A stretch of 64,000 bases of DNA, taken from contig JADKDJ010000038.1 of assembly GCA_016718405.1 (NCBI GenBank), forward strand, positions 62,001-126,000, read 5' to 3'. Position numbers and translations under genes: made by a program. A model generated the notes under the pieces. It ran no database searches, was not told the DNA's origin, and saw nothing but the letters and a program-made list of their open reading frames with translations. Source of the DNA: Candidatus Rhodoferax odensensis (GTDB lineage: Bacteria; Pseudomonadota; Gammaproteobacteria; Burkholderiales; Burkholderiaceae_C). Below are positions 44,593 to 52,380 of this stretch, in pieces. Each line of letters starts with the position of its first letter. Position 1 is the first letter of the stretch.

Positions 44593-44749
44593 TTTGGGCT
44601 CCCGCGTCGCGACGCATTGACTCCGCGCTCGGCATGTCTGCGTGAACTATTTCCGCCTATCTCGCGCCGGATGTTTGCTACAGGTGGTTTGTTTTGCAGC
44701 CGCAGATGGATAATGCAAGCACTGTGCACTCATTGCGCGGAGGTTGATT

Positions 44750-45577
44750 TTGAAAGCGCTGCACGCTTTGCTGGCTTCCCAATTCACGCTGCCGAGCATT
44801 CCCAAGGTGGTGGCGTTGCTGTTGAGCGAGCTCGATCGCGATGAGCCCGATCTGAAGAAGATCACGCAACTGATCAGCACCGACCCCGCTCTCACCACGC
44901 GCTTGTTGCGGGTGTCCAACTCGTCGCTGTTTGAGCTGTCGGGCAAGATCAACAGCGTATCCGAGTCGCTGGCCATTCTGGGCCTGGGTCACGTGCGCAC
45001 CATGGCGGCCGAAGCGGCTAGCGGCACGTCCTTCAAGGCGGTTCCCGGCATTCATTTGCAGCAATTCTGGGGCTACAGCCTCAACGTCGCCAAGGTCTCC
45101 CGATCACTGGCGGGCGTGGTTCGGCAAAACCCACAGGCGGCATTTACCTGTGGTCTGATTCACGCCGTGGGCGAATTGGCCATGCACATTGGTATGCCCG
45201 AGGATGTTGCTGAGCTTGACCGCGAGGTGCCGCCGCTGGACCTACGGCGTGCCAAGGCCGAACGTAAGCAGTTTGGCTTTTGTTATGCGCAGGTCGGCTC
45301 GGGCTATGCCCGGCAGTGGCGCTTTCCCGAGCCCATGGTGGACGCTCTGGAGCATCAGTACGAGCCCTTCGAGAACAACGTCTACGAACCGCTCGCGGGT
45401 GTGATTCACCTGGCGACCTGGCGCGCCCGCGCGAAGGAGGCCAATCTGGACGAGCGCGCCCTGGCTGTCAGTTTCCCGGGCGAGGTTGGCGAGGTGCTGG
45501 GCCTGGACATCGACATGGTGTTGCAGCAAGACCCGATTGACTGGCACGATCAGCGGCCCGGACGGATTTCCTTGTAG
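44750..45577 (+). CDS. HDOD-domain signalling protein
   Basis: A 275-residue protein built on one HDOD domain (SIPKVVALLLSELDRDEPDL, ITQLISTDPALTTRLLRVSN, ESLAILGLGHVRTMA, CGLIHAVGELAMHI). HDOD proteins are relatives of HD hydrolases, often lacking catalytic residues, and appear in signalling and stress pathways. No output domain is attached. TTG 44750 is chosen because a perfect GGAGG lies 6 nt upstream; the TTG at 44744 abuts that site. The gene is convergent with the cytosine deaminase gene and followed by a hairpin. Confidence 0.85.
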   Translation: MKALHALLASQFTLPSIPKVVALLLSELDRDEPDLKKITQLISTDPALTTRLLRVSNSSLFELSGKINSVSESLAILGLGHVRTMAAEAASGTSFKAVPGIHLQQFWGYSLNVAKVSRSLAGVVRQNPQAAFTCGLIHAVGELAMHIGMPEDVAELDREVPPLDLRRAKAERKQFGFCYAQVGSGYARQWRFPEPMVDALEHQYEPFENNVYEPLAGVIHLATWRARAKEANLDERALAVSFPGEVGEVLGLDIDMVLQQDPIDWHDQRPGRISL

Positions 45578-45592
45578 GGCGTGACGCAAGCG

Positions 45593-45616
45593 ACCGACTG
45601 GCTACGCCAAGTCGGT
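45593..45616. terminator. hairpin between convergent HDOD and cytosine deaminase genes
   Basis: ACCGAC (45593-45598) plus TGGC pairs with GCCA plus GTCGGT (45611-45616) around a TAC loop, with one bulged A. It sits in the 41-bp gap between two convergent stops. No T-run follows on either strand, so it may block or stabilise 3' ends rather than act as a classical terminator. Confidence 0.4.
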
Positions 45617-45618
45617 GG

Positions 45619-46890
45619 TCAAGTGTAAAACGGCGTTTGCGGTGGGCGGCCGGTCAGGTTCAGCTTGGCAATACTGGCTGGGCTGCTCGCCAGGAGTTTG
45701 CCACGCCGATAGACCTTGAGCCGGGTCGCGCGCAGTCGAATCGCCTCCACCGGGTCCCGTGCCTGCAGCAGCACAAAGTCGGCGTGGCAACCGGCGTCCA
45801 GCCCGTAGCCCTGCAGTCCCAGGATGCGCGCTGGGTTGATGGTCACCGCATCGAAACACTGATGCATGGCGATCTGGCTGGTCATCTGGGCCACGTGCAA
45901 GCCCATGTAGGCGACATCGAGCATGTCGGCGCAGCCCAGGCTGTACCAGGGGTCCATCAGGTCGTCCTGACCAAAGGCAACAGTAAGGCCAGCGGCCATC
46001 AGCTCGGGCACGCGGGTGAGGCCGCGGCGCTTGGGGTAGTTGTCAAAGCGGCCCTGCAGCGTGATGTTGACGCAGGGGTTGCTGACCACGTGCAAGCGGG
46101 CTTCGGCCATCAAGCCCATCAGCTTGGAGACGTAGTAGTTGTCCATCGAATGCATGGAGGTCAGGTGTGAACCGGTGACGCGGCCCTGTAGTCCCAATCG
46201 CTGCGTTTCGAACGCCAGCGTTTCCACATGGCGCGAGAGCGGGTCGTCGGATTCGTCGCAGTGCATGTCGACTGGCACACCCAATTCGGCAGCCAGTTCG
46301 CACAGCAGTTTGACGCTGGCAGCGCCCTCTTGCATGGTGCGCTCGAAGTGCGGAATGCCGCCCACCACGTCCACCCCGAGCGCGACGGCACGGCGCACGT
46401 TGTCCAGAGCGCCAGGGTGACGCAGCACGCCCATCTGCGGAAAGGCGACCAGTTGCAGGTCGAGGTAGGGTGCTACCTGGCGCTTGACGTCCAGCAGCGC
46501 CTGCACCGCCATCAGGCTGGGGTCGCTGGTGTCGACATGCGAACGCACGACCAGCAGGCCCTTGGCCACGGCCCAATCACAATAGGTCAGTGCGCGCTGG
46601 ATGATGGCGTCCGCCGTCAAACTGGGCTTGAGCTCCCCCCACAGCGCAATGCCTTCGAGTAAGGTGCCGCTCTGGTTGACGCGGGGCATGCCGTAGGTGA
46701 GGGTAGCGTCCAGGTGAAAGTGGGCGTCGACGAAGGGCGGGCTCAGCAGCAGTCCGCCGGCGTCCAGCTCTTCATGGGCCGGCGCCTGCAAACCGGGCTC
46801 GACGGTGGTGATGCGTCCCGCCTGCACCGCCACCGACATGCCGGTTCGTCCATCGGGAAGGGTGGCGTTGTGAATGAGCAAGTCCAGCAT
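45619..46890 (-). CDS. codA: cytosine deaminase-like amidohydrolase
   Basis: A 423-residue metal-dependent amidohydrolase most like CodA, which converts cytosine to uracil and ammonia. Metal ligands and active-site landmarks: DAHFHLDATLTYG, VDMHCDESDDP, GSHLTSMHS, and the aspartate in FGQDDLMDPWYSLG. An AGGAGG ribosome-binding site precedes the ATG. upp (uracil phosphoribosyltransferase) lies 1 kb upstream on the same strand, so the two could form a cytosine-to-UMP salvage route, although a toxin-antitoxin pair lies between them. Other N-heterocycle deaminases in this family are possible. Confidence 0.85.
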   Translation of the reverse strand: MLDLLIHNATLPDGRTGMSVAVQAGRITTVEPGLQAPAHEELDAGGLLLSPPFVDAHFHLDATLTYGMPRVNQSGTLLEGIALWGELKPSLTADAIIQRALTYCDWAVAKGLLVVRSHVDTSDPSLMAVQALLDVKRQVAPYLDLQLVAFPQMGVLRHPGALDNVRRAVALGVDVVGGIPHFERTMQEGAASVKLLCELAAELGVPVDMHCDESDDPLSRHVETLAFETQRLGLQGRVTGSHLTSMHSMDNYYVSKLMGLMAEARLHVVSNPCVNITLQGRFDNYPKRRGLTRVPELMAAGLTVAFGQDDLMDPWYSLGCADMLDVAYMGLHVAQMTSQIAMHQCFDAVTINPARILGLQGYGLDAGCHADFVLLQARDPVEAIRLRATRLKVYRRGKLLASSPASIAKLNLTGRPPQTPFYT

Positions 46891-46901
46891 GGCGGGCCTC
46901 C

Positions 46902-46943
46902 TGATACTTTGCGGGACAGGCCTTTGGCTCTGTCCTCAACCGA
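46902..46943. repeat. REP-like interspersed palindromic element, copy B
   Basis: TGATACTTTGCGGGACAG, then CTCTGTCCTCAACCGA, the same words as at 6611-6697. GGGACAG and CTGTCCT pair around a short loop. It starts directly after the AGGAGG of the cytosine deaminase gene, within its 5' leader. Confidence 0.5.
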
Positions 46944-46948
46944 TTGTT

Positions 46949-46969
46949 GGATGTCGGATGTCGGATGTT
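46949..46969. repeat. three tandem copies of a 7-bp unit (GGATGTC)
   Basis: GGATGTC, GGATGTC and GGATGTT follow each other directly in the leader region of the cytosine deaminase gene. Short direct repeats like these can vary in copy number between strains. No function can be assigned. Confidence 0.55.
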
Positions 46970-46970
46970 C

Positions 46971-47030
46971 AATTGCTATCGAATAGATAGCATACAACGA
47001 CCGCGCTATATGCCTTGAAGGCCAATTTGT
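46971..47030. repeat. short interspersed repeat with TGCTATC/GATAGCA inverted arms
   Basis: TGCTATC (46974-46980), GAATA, GATAGCA (46986-46992) is a perfect 7-bp inverted repeat, followed by a tail ending GGCCAATTTG. I recall very similar elements scattered in Comamonadaceae genomes. AGCTATAAAAACCGTAGCA near 5481 and GCTATCAAATCAGGAGC near 28191 may be degenerate relatives. It could act as an operator instead. Confidence 0.45.
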
Positions 47031-47032
47031 TT

Positions 47033-47452
47033 CTATTCATGGGCAAGCAGGTTGTGAAAGGGCTTGCGGCTCTTCCAGCGGTAGCTGCCAAAGTCACGCT
47101 CGTCGGTGGTGAGGATGCGCCCGTGCCCCAGGTGCTCTGCCAACAAGATCAGCGATGCGTCGGCCAAGTCCATTGGCAGGCTGGTGTAGCGTTGCATCAT
47201 GGCCGGAATGCGGGCTACCTGGTCTTTTGGAACATCCCACGCAAGCAGCGCGCCGTCGGCCACCTCGTCCATGAGTGCTTGGGCAAAGCGCGAACCCAAG
47301 CGGCGCGCCATCAAGTGAGTCGCCTCGGTCAGCACCGGCCAGGTGGTGACCCAGCCCTCCTGGGCGGTGGGCGCTGCTACCACCGCACGCGCGTGCCAGG
47401 CATCACGCTTGTCGAGCAGGGCGTACAGAAAACCCGTGTCTACCGCGATCAT
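47033..47452 (-). CDS. PIN-domain protein, probable VapC-type toxin
   Basis: A 139-residue PIN-domain ribonuclease-like protein. Acidic catalytic residues are visible: D5 in AVDTGFLYALLDKRD, the Glu in PVLTEATHLM, the Asp in MDLADASLILLAE and the Asp in ILTTDERDFGSYRW. The gene overlaps the upstream ribbon-helix-helix-like gene by 4 nt (ATGA), the standard arrangement of a toxin-antitoxin operon. No proof of toxicity is possible from sequence. It sits between salvage genes, next to short repeats. Confidence 0.8.
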   Translation of the reverse strand: MIAVDTGFLYALLDKRDAWHARAVVAAPTAQEGWVTTWPVLTEATHLMARRLGSRFAQALMDEVADGALLAWDVPKDQVARIPAMMQRYTSLPMDLADASLILLAEHLGHGRILTTDERDFGSYRWKSRKPFHNLLAHE

Positions 47453-47745
47453 TTGGCAGGATTGGGCCGTTTGGCGGGGCGTTGCCGCACCGTGGCAGGG
47501 CCGTATTTGGTCGCCAGGCCCTCGTCCAGATAGCTCTTGATGTTAGAAGCGATGTCGCTTTGCCCGCTGTCACCTTTGCCAATCCATTTGGAGAGGTGCT
47601 TGAGTTGGGTGCCTTGTGAGCGGACGTGGCGGTAGTAAAAATCCACACTGTCGCGCAGCACGTCGCTGACCTTCAAGCCCGTGCTGGTGGCCAGGTAGCT
47701 GACCTGTTGTTCGGCAACGCCTTCAAACCTTGCATTGACTCGCAT
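47449..47745 (-). CDS. ribbon-helix-helix-like antitoxin of PIN toxin
   Basis: A 98-residue protein from ATG 47745, which has GAAGGAG upstream. The first 45 residues (RVNARFEGVAEQQVSYLATS, then GLKVSDVLRDSVDFYYRHV) fit a ribbon-helix-helix DNA-binding fold like the MetJ/Arc type. The remainder is Lys/Ser/Pro-rich and could bind the toxin. It is co-transcribed with and overlaps the PIN gene. It probably represses its own promoter, as RHH antitoxins do. Family assignment is by pattern only. Confidence 0.7.
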   Translation of the reverse strand: MRVNARFEGVAEQQVSYLATSTGLKVSDVLRDSVDFYYRHVRSQGTQLKHLSKWIGKGDSGQSDIASNIKSYLDEGLATKYGPATVRQRPAKRPNPAK

Positions 47746-47852
47746 GGCTACTCCTTCGCGTAAGTGTTCTGCCAATTGTATGACATTGCATGACAGATCA
47801 CCACGGTTTTCGAGATCTCCCCCAAAGGCGTGTCGCCCCTCAAAACGGGCCC

Positions 47853-48503
47853 CTACTGCGTCCCAAAAATCCTGTCCCCGGCATCACCCAGGCCAGGCAG
47901 GATGTAGCCGTGGTCGTTGAGTTCACGATCGATGGCGGCAGTGAAAATGGCCACGTCGGGATGTGCCTTGTGCATGGCGGCGATGCCTTCCGGGCAGGTC
48001 AGCAGGCACAGAAACTTGATCGACTTGGGTTTGAGCTGTTTGAGCCGGGTTACAGCGGCTGACGCCGAGTTGCCGGTGGCCAGCATCGGGTCGACCACCA
48101 CTACGTCGCGCTCCTGCATGTCCTTGGGCATCTTGAAGTAGTACTCCACGGCTTCCAAGGTTTTGGGGTCGCGGTACAGACCAATATGGCCGACGCGTGC
48201 GCCGGGCACCACCGACAGCACACCGTCCAGAATGCCGTTGCCGGCGCGCAGGATGGAGACAAACACCAGCTTCTTGCCGTCGATCATCTTGGCGGTCATG
48301 GTCTCCAGCGGGGTCTCGATCTCCACGTCCTGCGTGGCCATGTCGCGGGTAACTTCGTAGGCCATCAAGCTGCTGAGTTCGTTCAGCAGCCGCCGAAAGC
48401 TGTTGGTGCTGGCCTCCTTGTTGCGCATCAACGTCAGCTTGTGCTGGACCAATGGGTGGTCGATCAGGTGCACGTTAGCGGGCAGGGGGGATGGCTTGCT
48501 CAT
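47853..48503 (-). CDS. upp: uracil phosphoribosyltransferase
   Basis: Salvage enzyme converting uracil and PRPP to UMP. At 216 residues from ATG 48503 (GAAGGAG upstream) it is close to the usual 208. Hallmarks: HLIDHPLVQHKLTLMRNKEA, FVSILRAGNGILDGVLSVVP, PRPP loop VVVVDPMLATGNSASAAV, and the C-terminal IDRELNDHGYILPGLGDAGD that binds uracil. It could work with the cytosine deaminase gene downstream on the same strand. Confidence 0.96.
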   Translation of the reverse strand: MSKPSPLPANVHLIDHPLVQHKLTLMRNKEASTNSFRRLLNELSSLMAYEVTRDMATQDVEIETPLETMTAKMIDGKKLVFVSILRAGNGILDGVLSVVPGARVGHIGLYRDPKTLEAVEYYFKMPKDMQERDVVVVDPMLATGNSASAAVTRLKQLKPKSIKFLCLLTCPEGIAAMHKAHPDVAIFTAAIDRELNDHGYILPGLGDAGDRIFGTQ

Positions 48504-48560
48504 GTTGTCTCCTTCTATCAGCAGTTTTGGATTCTGTTCGAAGTGCCGCAAGCGCCGCAC

Positions 48561-50137
48561 TCAGCGCCTGCCACCACCAAAGATGCCACCCAGGACACCC
48601 CGAATCACCTGGCGCCCGACTTCACGACCGATCGAACTGGCCGCGCTCTTGATCAGTTGCTCGCCGGCACTGGTCCGGGTGCGCCGCGCGCCGCCGCCCA
48701 GCAAGTTGCCCAGGCTGTCGAGAAATCCGCCGCCCTGGGAGGTGGTTTCCGGGGCGGGACTGTCGGAGCCGCTGGACGCACTGGGAGTCTGGTCGCGTGT
48801 CACGGTGCGAGACATGGTTTGTACGGCCTCCTTGGCCTGCGCCGGCTCAGCCATGCGGCTTTGGGTGCGGCCCTTGATCGCTTCGAAAGCAGATTCCCGG
48901 TCCACCGACTTCTCATAGACACCAGTGACCAACGATTCGGCGATGAGCGTTCGACGCTCGTCTGGCGTCAAAGGCCCGATTCGGCTTGCCGGGGGCAACA
49001 CGAAGACACGCTCAGTCGGCGCCGGCCGGCCCTTTTCATCAAGAAAACTCACCAGCGCTTCGCCCACGCCCAGTTCGGTGATGGCCGCTTCAAGGTCCAG
49101 TCCAGGATTGGGCCGCATGGTTTGCGCTGCTGACTTGACGGCCTTCTGGTCGCGTGGCGTGAAGGCGCGCAGTGCATGCTGCACCCGGTTGCCCAATTGG
49201 GCCAGCACGGAGTCAGGGATGTCCAGCGGGTTTTGGGTTACGAAGTACACGCCGACCCCTTTCGATCGCACCAGGCGCACCACCAGTTCAATGCGTTCGA
49301 GCAGGGCTTTGGGTGCGTCGTTAAACAGCAGGTGGGCTTCATCAAAGAAGAACGCGATCTTTGGCTTGTCCAGGTCGCCCACTTCGGGCAGTGTTTCGAA
49401 CAACTCGCTGAGCAGCCACAGCAGGAAGGTCGCGTACAGGCGCGGCGCATTCATCAGCTTGTCGGCCGCCAGCACGTTGATCACGCCGTGGCCGTTGACA
49501 TCGGTCTGCATGAAGTCAGCGATGTTGAGCATCGGTTCGCCAAAAAACGGTCGCCGCCTTGGCTCTCAATCTGCATCAGCCCGCGCTGGATCGCGCCAAT
49601 GCTGGCGGCGCTGATGTTGCCGTACTCGGTGGTGAAGTCCGATGCGTTGTCGCCGACCAACTGGCACATGGCTCGCAAGTCCTTCATGTCCAGCAGCAGC
49701 AGGCCGTCGTCGTCGGCGATCTTGAACACCAGTTGCAGCACGCCGGCCTGCGTTTCGTTGAGGTTGAGCATGCGTGCCAGCAGCAGTGGCCCGAGATCGC
49801 TGACAGTGGCGCGCACCGGGTGGCCCTGTTCGCCGAACACGTCCCATAGGGTGGTGGGAAAGCTCTGGAATGCCGGTGCGACCAAGCCGCGTTCCTTGAT
49901 CACCTTGCCGAGCTTCTCGGTCAGTGCGCCAGGGTGAGCAATACCGGACAAGTCACCCTTGACATCGGCCATGAAGACTGGCACGCCGATGCGCGACAAC
50001 CCTTCCGCCATGGTCTGCAGGGTGATGGTCTTGCCGGTGCCAGTGGCACCGGTGATCAAGCCATGCCGGTTGGCCTTGTCGGGCCGAAGAAAGCACTGTG
50101 TCTTACCGTGTTGCGCCAGCAGAATCGGATCAGCCAT
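48561..50137 (-). pseudogene. HerA/YjgR-like DUF853 ATPase, frameshifted
   Basis: A HerA-type P-loop ATPase of the DUF853 (YjgR) family, about 525 residues in total. The N-terminal part starts at ATG 50137 and carries GLITGATGTGKTITLQTMAE (Walker A), VFMADVKGDLSG and IGAIQRGLMQIESQGGDRF. Homology then moves to another frame (MLNIADFMQTDVNGHGV, IAFFFDEAHLLFND with Walker B, VYFVTQNPLDIPDSVLAQLG) and runs to a Gly-rich end. The break is at the A6 run 49542-49547; seven As would restore GGDRFFGEPMLNI. The gene is either a sequencing error or truly split. The biological role of the family is unclear. Confidence 0.85.
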
Positions 50138-50198
50138 TGGGAAACCTTCGAAAAGTACAATCCAGCCGATAGCGTAACGAATTTTCGAAGGATTCCCC

Positions 50199-50918
50199 GT
50201 GGCAGGACACAGTAAATGGGCCAACATTCAGCACCGCAAGGGGCGCCAAGACGAGAAACGGGGCAAGATATGGACTCGCATCATTCGTGAAATCACGGTG
50301 GCCGCGCGCGCCGGTGGTGGTGATCTGAGTGCCAATCCCCGGCTGCGCCTGGCGGTGGACAAGGCCAAGGCCGCCAACATGCCGGCCGATCGGGTCAAAT
50401 ACAACATCGACAAGGCCACCGGCAATGCCGAAGGCATCAGCTACGAGGAAATCCGCTACGAGGGTTACGGCATCGGCGGTGCCGCGATCATCGTGGACAC
50501 CATGACCGACAACCGCGTGCGCACCGTGGCCGAAGTGCGCCACGCCTTCAGCAAGCACGGTGGCAACATGGGGACCGAGGGATCGGTGGCGTTCCAGTTC
50601 AAGCACTGCGGCCAATTGGTTTTTGCCCCTGGAACGAACGAGGACAAGCTGATGGAGGTGGCCCTGGAAGCCGGCGCGGAGGATGTCATCACCGATGACG
50701 ATGGCGCCATCGAGGTGATTACAGCGCCGGTTGACTTCGAGTTGGTCAAACAGGCGCTGGATAGCGCTGGTTTCAAGCCCGAGGTATCGGAAGTGACCAT
50801 GCGTGCCGAGAACACCATCGATTTGTCGGAAGAGGATGCCGTGCGCATGCAAAAACTGCTTGACGTGATTGAAGACCTCGATGACGTGCAAGCCGTCTAC
50901 CACAACGCAGCATTATGA
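50199..50918 (+). CDS. YebC/PmpR-family transcriptional regulator / translation factor
   Basis: YebC-family protein of 239 residues. Members have been described as DNA-binding regulators, and some (YebC2) as factors that relieve ribosome stalling on proline stretches. The N-terminus AGHSKWANIQHRKGRQDEKR is diagnostic. Then come ARAGGGDLSANPRLRLAVDK, NMPADRVKYNIDKATG, GGAAIIVDTMTDNRVRTVAE and NMGTEGSVAFQF. The GTG start has AAGGA 7 nt upstream. It is divergent from the HerA-like gene and lies before a tandem repeat and purD. Confidence 0.94.
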   Translation: MAGHSKWANIQHRKGRQDEKRGKIWTRIIREITVAARAGGGDLSANPRLRLAVDKAKAANMPADRVKYNIDKATGNAEGISYEEIRYEGYGIGGAAIIVDTMTDNRVRTVAEVRHAFSKHGGNMGTEGSVAFQFKHCGQLVFAPGTNEDKLMEVALEAGAEDVITDDDGAIEVITAPVDFELVKQALDSAGFKPEVSEVTMRAENTIDLSEEDAVRMQKLLDVIEDLDDVQAVYHNAAL

Positions 50919-51070
50919 GCCCCCACGTTCACTATCGCTCTCTGCCCCCCGAGGGGGCGCTCGTCCACCTTGAGGCGGCTCTGCGGAGGACGATGAGCCC
51001 CCACGTTCACTATCGCACTCTGCCCCCCGAGGGGGTGCTCGTCCGCCTTGAGGCGGCTCTGCGGAGGACG
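50915..51070 (+). repeat. tandem duplication of a 78-bp intergenic repeat before purD
   Basis: Two direct copies, 50915-50992 and 50993-51070, differ at three positions by eye. Each starts ATGAGCCCCCACGTTCAC, has the palindromic core CCCCCCGAGGGGG, and ends TTGAGGCGGCTCTGCGGAGG plus ACG. The first copy overlaps the end of the YebC-family gene. The second ends in GCGGAGGACGAC just before the purD ATG and so supplies its ribosome-binding site. The element at 24346 before hflC is homologous over the full unit. Confidence 0.85.
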
Positions 51071-51072
51071 AC

Positions 51073-52380
51073 ATGAAAGTCCTTGTCATTGGCGGCGGTG
51101 GGCGCGAACACGCGCTGGCCTGGAAGTTGGCACAGTCACCCAAGGTGCAAGTGGTGTATGTGGCGCCGGGCAACACCGGTACGGCGCTGGACAGTCGGCT
51201 GGAAAACGTCGGGATCACCGACAACGCCGAACTACGGGCATGGGCCATGACGAACAAGATCGAGCTTACGGTGGTGGGTCCAGAGGGTCCGTTGGCGGCT
51301 GGCGTGGTGGACGAGTTTCGCAAGCACGGTCTTCGCGTGTTTGGCCCGACCCAAGCGGCCGCTCAATTGGAGAGCTCCAAAGCGTTCTCCAAAGCCTTCA
51401 TGCAGCGCCACGGAATTCCGACGGCCGAGTACGAGACCTTTTCGGACCCCGTGGCGGCGCACGCCTATGTCGCGCGTAAGGGGGCGCCGATTGTCGTTAA
51501 GGCTGATGGTCTGGCCGCCGGCAAAGGGGTGGTCGTTGCCAGCACCCTGGCTGAGGCACACGAGGCGATCGATTTCATGCTGGGTGACAACATGTCTGGG
51601 GTGACCCACAACGGCGGCGCAAACGCCAAGGCTGTGCCGCAAGTCGTGATCGAAGAGTTTCTGCAAGGCGAGGAAGCGAGCTTCATCGTCATGTGCGACG
51701 GCAAGAACGTGCTGCCGCTTGCGACCAGCCAAGACCACAAGCGCCTGCAGGATGGTGATGTGGGCCCCAATACCGGTGGCATGGGCGCTTATTCGCCTGC
51801 GCCGGTGGTCACACCCGAAGTGCACGCGCGGGCTATGCGAGAGATCATTTTGCCGACCATCAAGGGAATGGAACAGGATGGCATTCCGTTTACCGGTTTC
51901 CTGTATGCCGGCCTGATGATTGACGCAGAAGGTCAACCCAAGACGCTGGAATTCAACTGCCGCATGGGCGACCCTGAGACCCAACCGATCATGATGCGTT
52001 TGAAGACCGACCTGGTAGAGGTGTTATGGGCTGCGACCGAGCCCGGACCGCACGGCAAGCTCGACCAGGTTGAACTTCAATGGGACCGGCGCTGTGCCCT
52101 GGGGGTGGTGGTGGCTGCGCATGGCTACCCTCTGAATCCCAGAAAAGGCGACGTCATCTCGGGGTTGCCTGCCGCGACGGATGACGCGGTGGCGTTCCAT
52201 GCCGGCACCACCCTGGCGAGTGGCGAGGTCAAGACCTCAGGCGGCAGGGTCTTGTGCGTGACTGCGCTGGCGGACAACGTCCGCCAGGCCCAGCAGCGTG
52301 CCTACGAGGTGCTGCATGGCATCCATTTCGACGGTATGCAGTACCGTCGTGACATCGGTCACCGGGCGGTTCGACTCTGA
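51073..52380 (+). CDS. purD: phosphoribosylamine-glycine ligase (GARS)
   Basis: ATP-grasp enzyme of de novo purine synthesis that joins phosphoribosylamine and glycine. The 435-residue protein has the N-terminal VLVIGGGGREHALAWKL, TVVGPEGPLAAGVVDEF, ATP-grasp segments APIVVKADGLAAGKGVVVA and EFLQGEEASFIVMCDGKNVL, PNTGGMGAYSP, and EFNCRMGDPETQPIMMRL with metal-binding residues. The ribosome-binding site is contributed by the adjacent 78-bp repeat. The stop shares one base with the hemF start (TGATG), indicating coupled translation. Confidence 0.97.
   Translation: MKVLVIGGGGREHALAWKLAQSPKVQVVYVAPGNTGTALDSRLENVGITDNAELRAWAMTNKIELTVVGPEGPLAAGVVDEFRKHGLRVFGPTQAAAQLESSKAFSKAFMQRHGIPTAEYETFSDPVAAHAYVARKGAPIVVKADGLAAGKGVVVASTLAEAHEAIDFMLGDNMSGVTHNGGANAKAVPQVVIEEFLQGEEASFIVMCDGKNVLPLATSQDHKRLQDGDVGPNTGGMGAYSPAPVVTPEVHARAMREIILPTIKGMEQDGIPFTGFLYAGLMIDAEGQPKTLEFNCRMGDPETQPIMMRLKTDLVEVLWAATEPGPHGKLDQVELQWDRRCALGVVVAAHGYPLNPRKGDVISGLPAATDDAVAFHAGTTLASGEVKTSGGRVLCVTALADNVRQAQQRAYEVLHGIHFDGMQYRRDIGHRAVRL

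Noticed and set aside
50915..51070. Possible CRISPR or riboswitch before purD
   Set aside because: There are only two adjacent units with no spacer between them, and the same unit occurs before hflC; it is a dispersed intergenic repeat. No purine-riboswitch-like conserved core was seen.
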